A stretch of 64,000 bases of DNA from Trichostrongylus colubriformis (GCA_963978905.1 OZ022257.1:19053664-19117663), one strand, 5' to 3'; shown: positions 42,932-55,093, counted from the stretch's first letter. The notes: generated by a model from the sequence alone, not told the origin. Translations and numbers: made by a program.

Positions 42932-43340
42932 CTGGGTGCTACTGGAGTTGGGGGGGAGGGGGGACCAGCGCACTGTGCTCTGCGTCTCTAACGCAGGGAC
43001 AGAGCGCAGAGAAGCCATAGCGCTAGCCGAATCGGCTTCGAATACTGCATAGAAACGATTCTAATGAAGCAAATTCGTGCTTTTTTGCCATCCTATGTTA
43101 GCCTAAGCCTTGGGGAAGGAGACTCCCTTTCCCTAGGCTTAGGCGAATATGCGTAAGTGGTTGTTTAGTCTAGTTGAAGTGAATTTCTCGTTATATTCTG
43201 ATGGGGGAATATTTTGATTGTTTTATCAGTTAGTTAGCTGTATCTAGGCATAAAATAACCTTGAGAGTGCCCATAAACAGAAATTGGGGGCAACTTATGC
43301 TTTTGTCGAGTGCCCCCCCCCCCAACTCCAGTAGCGCCTG
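42932..43340. mobile_element. TIR MITE with G-tract arms, TAA target
   Basis: The left end CTGGGTGCTACTGGAGTTGG and the right end (reverse complement CAGGCGCTACTGGAGTTGG) are followed inward by long G/C tracts. TAA flanks both sides (42929-42931 and 43341-43343). Inside lies a second hairpin near 43095-43142 with GCCTAAGCCT and AGGCTTAGGC arms. It is 409 bp with no coding. The TAA duplication groups it with the elements at 7.6 and 28.2 kb. Confidence 0.65.
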
Positions 43341-43343
43341 TAA

Positions 43344-44763
43344 CTGTACCATGGGAAGGGGGCTTATTCCGAACTACTAGATTCTCCATATTGGCCAGAG
43401 ATCTCCAAATAACAAGGAAAATGCCCTCGATGACTAATTTGTCAGGACTACAATTCTTATATGCTTGTGTTGTACTCGTGCAACATTCATGTGCACTTTA
43501 TTTTAAGCTGGGCGCTTTTGGCAAGATGCATCTCTACTTTGACGTTGATTGAATCGGTTATATTTCAGGCATCCTAGTCTAACCATCGTGGATTTGCTGG
43601 CTCTCAGATAGCTGCAGGCTCTGCAAGGGTCATGCTGATACTAATTACAACTCTTCTATTATTCTATTCAGTGGTTACTCTGGAAGATATCGATGTGGGC
43701 TATTTTCTTTTTGGATTCTTTTGCGAAAATCAAGGTATCGATAAGAAAGGCATCGTAATTTGGGGTCGTTTCCATCAAGTGAGCGCTATAACTTTTCCAC
43801 CAAACTTTTCATACTTCTGACATAGAAGCAGTCTAGTATCGCTAGAGGAATAATCTAGTATCCTTTTACTGATAAATCAGTATCTTATCGCGAATATCAC
43901 ATTCGCTTTTGACGCAAGCGTCGTTTGATTCCAGGATGACGTCAGACATGCAGTTTTTGCAAACGTGCTGTTCTAATCGACACCCGCGATTGAAATAGAG
44001 CTCATATCCTTGACCAGGGTAATGTATTAATTTCACAAGGAACGTCTGAATAATTTAGGTAAAGAGGATTTACCTCGTTCAAGTCGAAAAATGGAAGCCA
44101 CAATATGAACAGCTCCTTGATTGCTTCTTATAGGCAATGCGCAGCAAAAACTGTTTTTCTTTTTGCTCATCTTACTGTCTCTGGGGTTTTGGTTGCGGTA
44201 TAGTGCCAAAAGTTCTAGTTAACAGTTGTTTATTTAGAGAGACTCGTTATAGGACGTAGTACCGCGAATCGGTTCTTCTCTCGGCATTATTTTGGTGAGC
44301 ACTCTTGACGGGCAGTTAAGTGCGTTAAATACGGGGACAGGAGACACGAGGTGGACTATACAAGGAGGTTCGTTTGTTTACGCTATGAGTTTTTTTTAGT
44401 TTCGACCTGGTTTTCGTAATTATTTTTATTTGGGGACGGGGACACAAAGTTTAGCATGATTTCACCGAAATGGTTCGTTCCTTTGAGTGCCATGCTTTTG
44501 AAGTTTTTCATTTTGTCATTCTCATTCTTAGTCCGAATCCAGCATCTCACTGATGGGCAATCAACACTGATGTCGCGCTAAGTGCTGAGATTACGTGTGA
44601 TTGTTTATGTTTTGAGTTCCTTAGCAACATAGCATGATTTTAATTTAGTGAGGAAAAATCATCTAGTCGTCCCTGCTGATAATAAATTCTAGACTATCAA
44701 AAATGCATTCGATTTGCGCCAGTGTAGTCTGATTCGCTGTCTTTTTTAATTATATCGTTGCAG
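43344..44763. other. Unassigned sequence upstream of the IRE1 exons
   Basis: A short open frame at 43632 begins MLILITTLLLFYSVV, which looks like a signal peptide. It follows a splice-like TTATATTTCAG at about 43560-43570, so it could be the first exon of the downstream gene. I could not connect it by phase to the exon at 44764, and the expected N-terminal sensor-domain segment was not found. Treated as unassigned. Confidence 0.3.
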
Positions 44764-47700
44764 ATCCTGTAATACGGGCTCCGACAATGGTCAAACAAGG
44801 TTTCACTTTCCTTCCAAATCCGCAAGATGGATCGCTGTATACTTTGAAAGAGGGCATTTTGAAACGGCTACCGTTGAGCATTCCTGCATTAGTACATGCA
44901 TCACCTCTGAAGAGCACTGACGGAGTTCTATACGCTGGTGAGTGACTCATGTTATTTCCTTCCACAATTTCTTCAAAAGCCTCGTGTTTTGGATTATCCT
45001 TACTCTTTTCGTTATTGATGATTACACCCAATAATTTTCAAATCTTCTTCGTAATTTTTTTCCGTTTGAGGTAGTAAGAAGGATATATGGCTAGAGATCG
45101 ATCCCTTCACTGGATCCAAGGTATGTATAACACTTTAGTGTTCAATAATCACACTAATTCCTCTGATTTGAAGGTGGAAACCATGTCGGCAACAACAGAT
45201 AAGGTTTGCCCCGTTAAACATCACAATGGCGTATTTCTCGGACGAACGGAATACCGAGTTCGTATACCATTGCTCATTTTTAAGCCATTACCACTCTATT
45301 CGTAGGGTATCTGGAATTGTCCCTCAAAGGTTTGAGTTTCATTCCAGATAAGCATGTTCGACACAAAAAATCGTGCAAAAACGTGGAACACCACATTTTC
45401 GGACTACTCTGCTCACCTTCTACCAGGTTTTTCATTACGGCTCTATGGTTTTATCCGTTTTTTTCTAAGCCTGAAAGTTATGGAATTTCGTTATCTGGTA
45501 TCCACACACTCCACACAGTAGTTAGTACCTTGTCCTCCTGCAGTTACCAGTGCACGGGATTAAACCATTCTTCGAATGAATGAGCATGCCGTATTTAGAA
45601 GCCAATAATAGATCTAAAACCTAGACCACGAGCTTTTTTAGTAGGAAATAAGAAGGCTAGGAGCTGTATCGGTTCAACTCAGCTGAATCTGTGCCTTAAT
45701 GTTGATTAGTAGTAGTGAGAAAGTAGCATGTGAACATTCGATGAGTTTTCAGCGAATTGAGCCCTTGAAAATGAAGACTTTCGATAATTCAATTCTTTGA
45801 AGCATTCCGCTGTGCTGTTTATCATCGTTAGGTTTCTATCATCATTCTATTCGGGTAGTCATTGAAGATAACTGTAAGTGCCTTGATTGTGGACAGTGTC
45901 TCTTCGGGTTGAGGCGCAATAATATGGCGTGAGCTAAAATTCATGTTCCCCTTTGCATGAAGAGAAAACCCTCATTGCTATGACATTCTTTGCGAACGAA
46001 TTCATAGCAGGTGTATGTGTGGTGTAACGGTGTACAATACAAAAATTTCACGTCATAGCGCATGACCCTCAGGGCACTCTCAGGTGTAGAGGAAAATAGC
46101 CGCTTCAGTACGATCTCCCTCCTCTACCGGCACCAAATTCGACCCCCTCCCTTCCTTTTGACCTCTGTAATATCAGTAACTGTTGCCGGATTGTATAGTC
46201 GCAATGTATTTTATTGCTATGTATTATACTTGAAGCAAGAAGACACTTACTTCACACTTTCTCATAGGAGTTTGCTGCGAACACCTTTCTCTTCTCATCT
46301 GCTTACTGAAAATTTAGATTCTTGTGCCTATCGCAGACCTCGGCAGGGACGGACTTCCATTCGGTCAAATGCGACCCCTTCCTGTCGTGGGATCCTCGAT
46401 TCCCGGTTGTCCCTGCAACCCCCCCCCCCCTCCCCACCACTTATTTTTTGTGTGATCACTGTTAACTCCGGCAAGACCACTCATACCACTAACATCACCT
46501 CTGACCACAGTATACATAAGTTCACTAGAACTTCCAGATGCTTTTCTGAAACTGCTTCTTTGAAATCTGGACGGATAGTTTTCTGTTAATTTCAGCAAAC
46601 AACGACTATCCATATCGTCATTACGTATCCAACGGAAACATAGTAACTCTCGGACCTGGAGGTAATTATCAAAATTCATTTATTCTTCTTCCTATGTTTG
46701 CATTTCTTATATTTGCTAGTCGCTACATCGCTTGTCCCTGCAGAGCAGCATTTACGATTTTTTCTGCAAAATCCCGCAGGGAAAAGAGAAAGCGCTGTTT
46801 TGGATTGGTTGCTGGATCAAGCTGCCTTGCAATTCTGCAATTTGAATGCGACATACAAAGTCTTAGAATCCCAAGGTCTGACATCTTAGCCTCAGAGCAG
46901 TGTGACGCTGTGCCATGAGGTTATTACTTCTATCCATTTTTTGCTGGCTTGTTTCCTGCACTGTCTAGTTCTTTTTGCTTCTTTTTCTGCCTCGCCAGGA
47001 AGTAACCCTTTGCATTTTCTCTTCTTCAATTTCAGTTATACCTTTTTTGCAAAGTGCTCGGCGTAATGAAGAGAAGATCACTCGAGTTAGGGGAATATAT
47101 AGTAGCACATCTGGGTATGTGAGCCTCTAGTGATTTATAGTCATCGCAGAACCAAACTCAAAATTGTCTACCAGTGTTTAACCTTCCGCTTAGCCTCGAT
47201 ACCTCTTCATCTTTTATTTTTTCCTGATTCAAATACTTTTTCCCGTTTCTCTTAGTCTTACGTGACCGTTAATAGGGTGTCCGAGAGTCGTGAGATAATT
47301 CCTCAACTTCGGAAGCACGTGAATGTGTCAAGGCGAAACAGTTGAACCGATTGTTGAAAAAAGACTGTTGAGAGGTTGTTGCTGTAGCTACTCGGCTTTC
47401 TACATCGGGAAGTAAGCTACCGTTGACAGAGCTGCGTGCGACCGACACGACTGCCGCCGCCTTCTGCTTTACTATAATACTTAGCCCACTGACGACCGTG
47501 CGACACGACGTCGTGTCCTACACCATGTTGGCCGCGTAGGATCGTGTGACACGATGTCGTGTCACAGCCTTGTAACTTATATTTTGAGCTTCATTTCAAA
47601 CTCTTGTTTGATCTTTTCTTTATTATATGTACCTCAAATATACTGGGTTTCTACACAGAGCATGGTCCAAGAAAATACTTTGATTGTTGAATTATTGAGC

Positions 47701-50700
47701 TTCCGGGTTAATAACGACCACTAACCACATTTTTTTGTGGTTATTTTGAAACAATAAAAACAAAAATAGCGCCTGCATCTGCTGCAACGAGTACGGACTC
47801 TTCTGGCACGAAATGCAACGTATATGCGCCCTTGAATTTTGCACATTTCTTCACAACAGCTAACGCATCGCCTGCGACCATTCGCCTCACCTTCGCATAA
47901 CTCTTCGACGCATAACTCTTCGAGTCTGTCAGTGAGAGTATTCATATATGTTTCGTCGCAATGCAGTAATGTTTCCACAAGCTCGAGTTTGTAACCATTC
48001 AGTTTTATTTTAGTCACCTTAGTTTTGCTGTAGGGAATGCAGGGTTGATCACCGTAGTCTGTGCCAGGAGATGAAAGAAAAGCCTCGTGTACCACTTGGT
48101 GGTCTTACTCACAACTTCATGTAAGACGCTATTTGGTCGCTCGAATCCACTTTCTGGTAGTAGTCTATCGATATTTTGATTTAAATCACTTTCATCATTG
48201 GCATCCATTCTTATTTCAGAGGGAAAGCTTAATACAAATGTGGTCCATATATTTTCATAAATACAGGTGGAAACCTAATTACAGTGTACAGAAAAGGTGT
48301 TCCTGTGGCATCGTGGACACGACGCCGTGTCACACGCATGAGGAAATCCCGCGCGGTCCCACGCGCCAGACAAGTGAAAATGCCGCGCTCCTCAATGGGT
48401 CCTTTCCATCTGCTTTATGTGGTACCATCGCATCTTTAGAGGAGAGGTTTTCCTCGACGGAACTCCGCTGTGAGCACCCAAGCAGCAGTTAAATATTTAC
48501 CGCAACCATGAAAGACCTGAACTTTGATTTATTAGTGGCGTGCTCACGCACTCACACTGTACTTAACGTCGAAGTGAACCTAGTCCGTGTCCCCTGAGCT
48601 CGGAATCGCAAGTATAATATCACCTTCTGCCCCTATTTGAGTGGATGAGCTGTTCTAAGGACCAAGTATCTTTCAAAAAGCGAACTAGAACGTATAATTC
48701 CTCTCTGGGATGCTATTTTTACTTTCGCAAGCCGAGACTGTGTGTGTGGACCGGCTCAACCAGAAATGTTGTATCCAAATATTACGAAACATTCATTGCT
48801 TTGAGCAGTATAATGTGGTTTTGGCTGCTTCTATAGTATTTCTACTTACATGTTGATTCAAATCTTAATGTAAAGTTTTACACTTCGTGTAATTTACGTT
48901 AAATTATTGAGTGAATGGTGATAACAGGAGGCATTGTAGTAAGAACCAAAACGGTTGTCTGCTTCCCTCCTTTTTGTCCAAATCAGTACCTCAAAGAAAT
49001 CGAATTCAATTCATATCCACAATGATTAGAAAACGAACCATCGTACTAGCACGATGCAGGAGTACGAGGATTAAGATCACGGAGTGGATTTTGCGGCACG
49101 TTGAGCTGTAATCATCGTGGTAATTCATCGACGCCCGCATTCAAAAGGATGCAGGGTGCTAATTTTGGAATTGGAAGAGGAATTCACGGTGATTGGCGAT
49201 CGCTGTTATTTTTTGACTAATCGGAGAGAGAAGCTTATCTCTTTGCTTTTCTAGAGCTTAGATAAAAATATACGCATTGATGTACATGGATGATTCTAGA
49301 ATAGTATAAGGGGAGAGAAGTCTGTGCAAAAACGGCTTCTGCTCACCCGAAGTATGTAAACCGAAGTATTATGGCTAATCCCTGAGTCACAACAGTCCAT
49401 AACTTTCTTCATATATTAATTGTCATCTATCACCATTTCTTGTTGAGCGCGAAATAAGCAACGTTTTCGGGGTGCACAATACATCAGACCGGATGCATTG
49501 CTCTCACAAAGAAGCATACCTGGTTCGGTTCCAGTTATTGTTATCACAAGAAAAAGTCTGCGAGAATAAAGCACAAAGATGAATCCGAAACTGAATAGGA
49601 AAAGAATGGAACTCATTTACTCTCACAAGGGAAGGACCACAGGTCGAAGTGGCCATTCGGAATGGGATACATATGGTCCGACGTATTTTCGGACGCTGAT
49701 CTCGAATCTGTATTCGAAATTTGCAGAACGATTCTCTGGGCGGAGTTATGAAGGTTTTTTTTTTGAAAAAACAGTACTATCATATGGTAGGTGAAGCCCA
49801 TGGCACGCGAGCCAGACGTGACGTTTTCACGCAAAACCAGTGTGATTTTCGTGTTCAGGGGATCAAATTACCCCATGGGACAAGTTTTCAGCCAATTCGA
49901 GAATTTGACCAAATCTCGGAAAAATTGATGGGCTATTGGCTGGCAACCAATTGAACAAAGGAGAAGCCGTTGACCCTTGCCTAGGGAATGCTCCTATTTG
50001 ACGCTTGTTTCGTACATTTAGTGCGATGGGCAAGTGTAAAAGGTATGTGTAGGCTATCCTGTTCATGTTGCAGGGTTTCTGTAGAAGAAAATTCAAAAAC
50101 TACCACTTTATCCCCTGGCCACCCCCGATATTCCAAAGTTGGACCAAAAACTGGATTTGGCTGAAAATTTGCACAGAGGGGTAATTCGACCTCCTGTGCC
50201 CGAATATCATAATCTTTTTACGCAACAACGCCTAATTCGTGTGGTATGGGAATCTCTTCGACTTGGAATCCTTCCCTTGTGAGTAATGTTAGTAGTTATA
50301 ACTAAAGCGGCAGAGTGATGGGTGCGGTAGGTTCCAGTACAAGGAAACGTCCAAAAGTGAAGGAAAAGCACTTACTGACAATTAAACACAAAATGCAAAA
50401 AACTCGCACCGGCGGGGAGCAAACCCACGACTCTTGTCCTGCAGATCCGGAACACTACCAGTGAGCCACTAAGTCCGTTGCTTGCTATGCAAGCGGCCGT
50501 GCTGATGTAATCGTGCCTCGTCACAGAAAAACCTCCATAACTTTGCTCAGAGAATCGTTCTGCAAATTTCGAATACAGATTCGGGATCAGCGTCCGAAAA
50601 TGCGTCGGCATATATATCCCATCCCGGATGGCCACTTCGACCTGGGGTCCTTCTCTTGTCAGTCTGAAGTCAACTGGATGGTTACACACTTGACCTCCAC

Positions 50701-53700
50701 GTGATGGCTTATTTATCTACTCGTTCTTTCTCCTGTACATAGCGGTCATCACAACGTATAGGGGTGCCAAGTCTTGCGATTCATCACAACACATAAGGTT
50801 GTCAAGTTTTGCAACTTGCAATGCGGTGGACTTCCTCTACTCAGCGTCAAGTCCAGGAGAGTTTGTGAGTACGCCACTAATAATGACGAAATATACATCT
50901 GTTAGGGTTACGGTGGATATTTGCCATAGTTAGCTCACTGTCGGAACTCATCTAAGCCGAAGTGAACTTTCCTCCAGTAGCGACTGCATTCTAACCTCGT
51001 GCTAAGGAATTTCTCTCGAAATTAAGGACTCCTACTCCCCGTTCCTTCATTCACAAAATTCTGTACGGAAATGGCCTTCGTGCAGCTTTAACTGGAGTCG
51101 TCGTACCGTAAATGACACGAGTGTCGTGTGCGAGTGCATGTGTGCCAGGGTCTCCTCGATCATCGTAAGTAAAGGAAGACATGGGCAATTTAATCATCGT
51201 TCAGAACGAGTAGGGATGTCATATGAAAATCCAAAGAGGAAATTGTGGTGGTTAAGAGTGGACCACAAGCAAAACGATGCGCCAACATCCAGAATGATCT
51301 CATTCTCTTTCAGATTCACGCTGGTGCTCTCTGGCATCTTACACGGGGGTGCTATTTTGTTTGCAGTGGTATTCTGCGAACAACTGCTAGAGGTGGCGTC
51401 TCCACGCCTATTTCGCACCAGTTCCGCCGAAAATTTCTGGTCGTCATAGGCAGTGCACGACCACACCACGCGAGGACAACGGCGGTGGCTGGATACTCTG
51501 GCATCACACTTCTACTCTCCACTCTGTAATCACTTAGCCTTGTCCCCCGCGACTACTGTGCTTTGAACCCGGCTTGCACCGAAGTGAAACAATTCGATAA
51601 TCGTCAGGGAGTCTAGCGTGCATGCAACGATGTTTGTACATTCGGTGGGGAATTGTCGTGATAGGGAGGGGCACTATAATGGTTTCTGTTGTAGTCATTA
51701 TCCGTTGAATGAACCGAATGAATTCTTTCAAAACTTTTCGCATACCCCTAATATCTCCAGAAAAAAAAAATGTGCTGATTTCTTAGGTAAATAGAAGACC
51801 TTTTTCGTTCTATAATAGTTTCTTGATCGATTTCTATCTGCTCTCTTCTGTTCTATGTAACGTGAGTGGGCCACTTGTGGTGATGCCGGAAGATTGAGCG
51901 GTTGATGGCGTCGATTAATGTTTCTGGGATCAAGCTCGTCACTGATACTATCAGTTGCTTTGAATTACAGGGTAGGGAAAATGGATGATTCATATGGAGA
52001 ACAAGATTATTTTGATGGTCTTCTATGCAAGTTAAATTTTGACGAGTATCTGTTCCACCGTGACAAGCGGTGGTAGAAGCTCGACAGAAGTGCATCGTCT
52101 CATAGATATATGTAGGTAACACACGGATCTGCGGTGTTACATTACCGCTCCAATTTCTGCTGAATCCACGGATTGCGTCAGAAAAATGTCGCAATCAGTG
52201 TTTTTGCCATTACTAAACCAGGGTCGGTCCGATTGCTTTGAAAAACAGACGGGGTCGCAATCAGTGTTTTTGCCATTACTAAACCAGGGTCGGTCCGATT
52301 GCTTTGAAAAACAGACGGGTGGCTAGAGCTTCTCAAGAGAATCTCTCTATGTAGAAAACGTTCATTTTCTTGTCTGATCATCTTTATTTTCGGGAAAATA
52401 GGACTTTACTCTCCGAGGCGCGAGAAAGTTCCTGCGGGCATGACGGCATCATAAACTCTCCACTGCAGTGGAAGTTTTAGTGTAGACATTTAAGCCAAGA
52501 AATGTCACTATATACGACAAGAGCATGATTACGTGATCGTTTTGATCTTATTCATGGTTAGTTTTACTTAATTTCAATCTGAAAGTGGCGTTCCAGTAAA
52601 CCTTTTTTCAACACTTCACATCTAGTCGGAGACGCACTTTCTCGTGAGATACAAGCCATTTTTTCGATCAGCAGTGCTGCTGATTTATTGCGAAAGAACT
52701 TTATAGGACCTCTTCAAAGGTAGGTAGATCGAGTTATTCGTCTCAAGTCTTCCAAACGTTATTCGTTTAATTGGTCTTTCCTGCTTAAATGTCGGTCTCT
52801 GCACGAAAATGATTGTGGGAGGTGTCTGTGATTATACCTGATGAATTGTAAAGTTTTTCAACTGTAGCCTCATGAAAGGCAGTTTCAGAGCTCCAAAAAA
52901 CTGGGTTCAGACAACCTAAATCTTGGTAAGTTGAAACTTGGTCAGGTACTCAGTCGACAGAGACATAATTTCACAGTGTTTGCTCCCTTCATTTATCGCG
53001 AACTTCGTACTGAGCTGGTGAACAATGGATTTATCTCAAGCTATGTTTGTTTGTCTTGGTCCATCACCGTTGATCTCCATATCGATCTCAGCTGGCCAAT
53101 TACCTTGACTTGACCACATTACACGTCGACTGGTTGTGTGCTGTGTTCCCTCGATCCACTTACTTTTGAGGATGTCCAACAAAGTTTCTTCGCAGTACGT
53201 CAACAGCACTACCCATAGATCAAAATAGCTCGTTTATCAGAAAAAAATGCGTCTTTGACTGGATGTAAAGTTTTGAAAAAAAGGTTTACTAGAATGTCAC
53301 TTCGATTGAAATCAGATAAAATTACCTATGGATGGGATCAAAGTGATCACGTGACATGTTCTTGTCGAATATATTGACATTTCTTGGTTCCAAATGCCTG
53401 AACCACAAATTTCAGTCAAAGTGGGAAGTTTACAATACCGTCATGCCTGGAGGTACTCTCTTGCGCCTCGGAGAATCAAATTTCCATTTCTCCGAAAATG
53501 AAGATGAATAGACAGAGGAAAATGAACGTTTCCTGCATGAAGAGATTTGTCTTGACGAGCTCTAGCCACCGGTCTGTTTTTCGAAGCAATTGGTCCAACC
53601 CTGGTATAGTCATCGCAAAAACACGGATGAGATAGCTTTTTCTGACGCAATCCGTAGACTTAGCAGAAATTGGAAAGGTATCGTATGTTGTCAAGAAAGC

Positions 53701-54651
53701 CAAGCAAGAGTAGTTTACTAAATGGCAATGAGCTCCCTGTAACAAGGTCTCATTCTTCCGATCGTTCTGGAGCCTGGTCATTACTGCAAACTTGAAATGC
53801 TTGACACATCTTCTTACACTCCCCCTCTCCCGCTGTCTGTTAATATACAATATGCACTTGGTCCCTCTCCCAATTGTTTTTGCCTTGAGACATTCTTTCG
53901 TGGTCACAGTTACCTCATTTTTCAGGACACAGTGCCAATACGTTTTTGTGATATAAAATGGTTCCTTCATGACAAATAGGTAGTGAGTGAAAGTGGAGAA
54001 TCATGGCAGTAATATCACAGTAGATACTAGGATGCTTTAGAAAAGAAATGGAAAGCATTGGCTCGTGCAGACGTTCAGTTATATTTCCAATGACTTATTT
54101 CTGATTATGAGTAATGATCTTGGAAGTTAAAATCGGAGAAAATTCAGATCTTGATTAACACAACGACAAGTTAGAAAAAGTTACACGGTGAGCTTTCCGT
54201 ACGAGCGTAGATTCTGTTCACGTAGATGGAGTTCTGATCACTCCCTGTTAGCTTGAAGCGAATCACTCTGTACGCATTGGTGTACCGTACTTGAAGGGGT
54301 TTCACCGCGTAAGGTACATTATTTCTTCACCTCTTCCTACTCATTTTTTTTGTAGATTTCAAACTATTTACCACGTCGGTTTACTGGGATCATTTTTGTC
54401 AAGTGTTATGTTTATCACGTTACACAGAGAGAATGTGGTTTCCCGACTCAGTTTTATTTTCTTTTTATCAGCATACGACAACCTTGGGTAGCAAGTGAAA
54501 CTTTCGTAATATATTTCTTTCTTCAGGTGGAATCATTTGGGAGCGTGACTTCGACCAACCAATTGTAGCAATGTATTTGCTGCAAGATGATGGGCTTCAT
54601 AAGCTGCATTTCACGCTGATGGGAGGAGAGACAATGGAGAACATCATAAAG
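44764..54651 (+). CDS. ire-1: IRE1 ER-luminal sensor domain, partial gene
   Basis: Six exons with matching phases: 44764-44937, 45071-45120, 45174-45257, 45348-45426, 46596-46661 and 54527-54651, encoding 192 codons plus a split one. IRE1 is the ER-membrane kinase/RNase of the unfolded protein response. The spliced product follows the family's luminal beta-propeller-like domain: LPNPQDGSLYTL, LPLSIPALVHASP, STDGVLYAG, SKKDIWLEIDPFTG, FLGRTEYRI, MFDTKNRAKTWNTTFSDYS, YRHYVSNG, IIWERDFDQPIVAMYLLQ, GLHKL. The fifth intron is about 7.9 kb and full of repeats. The first exon (signal peptide) and everything after residue IIK (rest of the luminal domain, TM, kinase, RNase) were not found. It may be a truncated copy, or the remaining exons may lie elsewhere or be unrecognised. 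The donor after exon 3 (GTTCGT) is the least certain junction. Confidence 0.85.
46662..47489. other. Left part of the IRE1 5th intron
   Basis: Intronic by the exon model. Exon-like islands at about 46790-46880 and 47041-47115 have plausible splice borders, but their translation does not fit IRE1 and would break phase. Confidence 0.4.
47490..48345 (-). mobile_element. Internally deleted piggyBac-like element
   Basis: The outer parts carry inverted motifs: left GACACGACGTCGTGTCC (47502-47518, itself palindromic) with a second GTGACACGATGTCGTGTCAC nearby, and right, in reverse complement, GACACGGCGTCGTGTCC (about 48308-48325). They enclose a piggyBac transposase remnant on the minus strand. It lies in the large intron of the IRE1 gene. 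A TTAA target pair was not found at symmetric positions, so the outer limits are approximate. Confidence 0.6.
47721..48208 (-). pseudogene. piggyBac transposase remnant, middle deleted
   Basis: The minus-strand frame from 48208 begins MDANDESDLNQNIDRLLPES, an acidic N-terminus. It then jumps directly to KTTKWYTRLFFHLLAQTTVI, which is the conserved C-terminal piggyBac motif (RK..KWYKKLFFHLLD...N). A frameshift follows. The next frame continues with SKTKVTKIKLNGYKLELVET and a Cys-rich tail (RRCVSCCEEMC, TRCSRCRRYFCFYCF), as in the C-terminal zinc finger of piggyBac transposases. The whole catalytic core between is absent. Confidence 0.8.
48346..49599. other. Unassigned IRE1 intron sequence
   Basis: No gene or clear repeat recognised. 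Confidence 0.35.
49600..50690. repeat. Inverted repeat pair flanking about 0.75 kb
   Basis: 49610-49760 (plus) matches the reverse complement of 50520-50680. Shared text is GGTCGAAGTGGCCATYCGG, TTTTCGGACGCTGATC, GAATCTGTATTCGAAATTTG and CAGAACGATTCTCTG. Both copies keep a similar open frame (FRTLIPNLYSKFAERFS against FRTLISNLYSKFAERFS), but this is short and unassigned. A third partial match is at 50245-50285. Confidence 0.6.
50397..50472 (-). repeat. tRNA-like sequence, SINE or tRNA pseudogene
   Basis: On the minus strand TGGCTCACTGGTAG fits a Pol III A box. About 30 bp on, GGGTTTGCTCCCC is a diverged B box, and TTTTTT (50397-50402) could terminate Pol III. The acceptor and anticodon stems do not pair well, so this is not a functional tRNA gene. 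It is contiguous with the inverted repeat copy at 50520-50680, so the whole may be a tRNA-derived SINE. Confidence 0.45.
50705..52079. other. Unassigned IRE1 intron sequence
   Basis: The 107-codon plus frame at 51126-51449 and its minus-strand shadow have no recognisable domain. No gene called. Confidence 0.35.
52080..53700. repeat. Long inverted repeat, arms about 0.5 kb
   Basis: 52140-52655 (plus) matches the reverse complement of 53225-53675. Landmarks are CGGATTGCGTCAGAAAAA, ACCAGGGT, AAAAACAGACGGGTGGCTAG (ACCGG in the partner), CATTTTC, AAGAAATGTCA, CGTGATC and AGTAAACCTTTTTT. The left arm has an extra 62-63-bp tandem duplication (52191-52252 and 52254-52318). The middle is about 0.6 kb. 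No transposase is recognised. Confidence 0.7.
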
Positions 54652-55093
54652 GTACCTTTTTGTGGGCACACTTCCTTTCGATGTAGAACACACTTCCGCT
54701 TCAATGAGGTATAGCCGAAACTTCATTAAATGTGGGAGATATGTATAAAAATTAAGCTGCGGGTTTGGATTTCTTCAGATCCGCCTTCATGGTTCTGTTG
54801 ATGATCGGGCAGCTGTGTTCTGATCAGACACTTGACCATTATGACCCGTATTCCTCTTCTTCTTGCTCTTCTTTTTGGAACTCCTGAAAGTATACAGGAA
54901 TGCCCTGCAAATTTTCTAACTAGGAAACTGAACTCTTTCTACTCTAGACTTCTGATGATCGCTAACATTCTGATGATTCCTGACTCACTTCTTCTGGTTT
55001 TGTTTTTGGAGAAAAGTTTCCATGGAAACTCTATGGATGGACTACACCTACATATCTTGCGACGCAGCATGCAGATGTCGACGCGGGTTTGTG

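Noticed and set aside
43632..43820. Signal-peptide-like ORF as the first exon of IRE1
   Set aside because: Attractive by position and hydrophobicity, but no donor gives the phase needed for the exon at 44764, and the expected N-terminal sensor segment is missing; kept only as a note.
46740..47120. Exon-like islands with AG...GT borders after the fifth IRE1 exon
   Set aside because: The exon ending at 46661 joins in phase to the exon at 54527 with correct IRE1 sequence; the islands do not match the family and would disrupt this.
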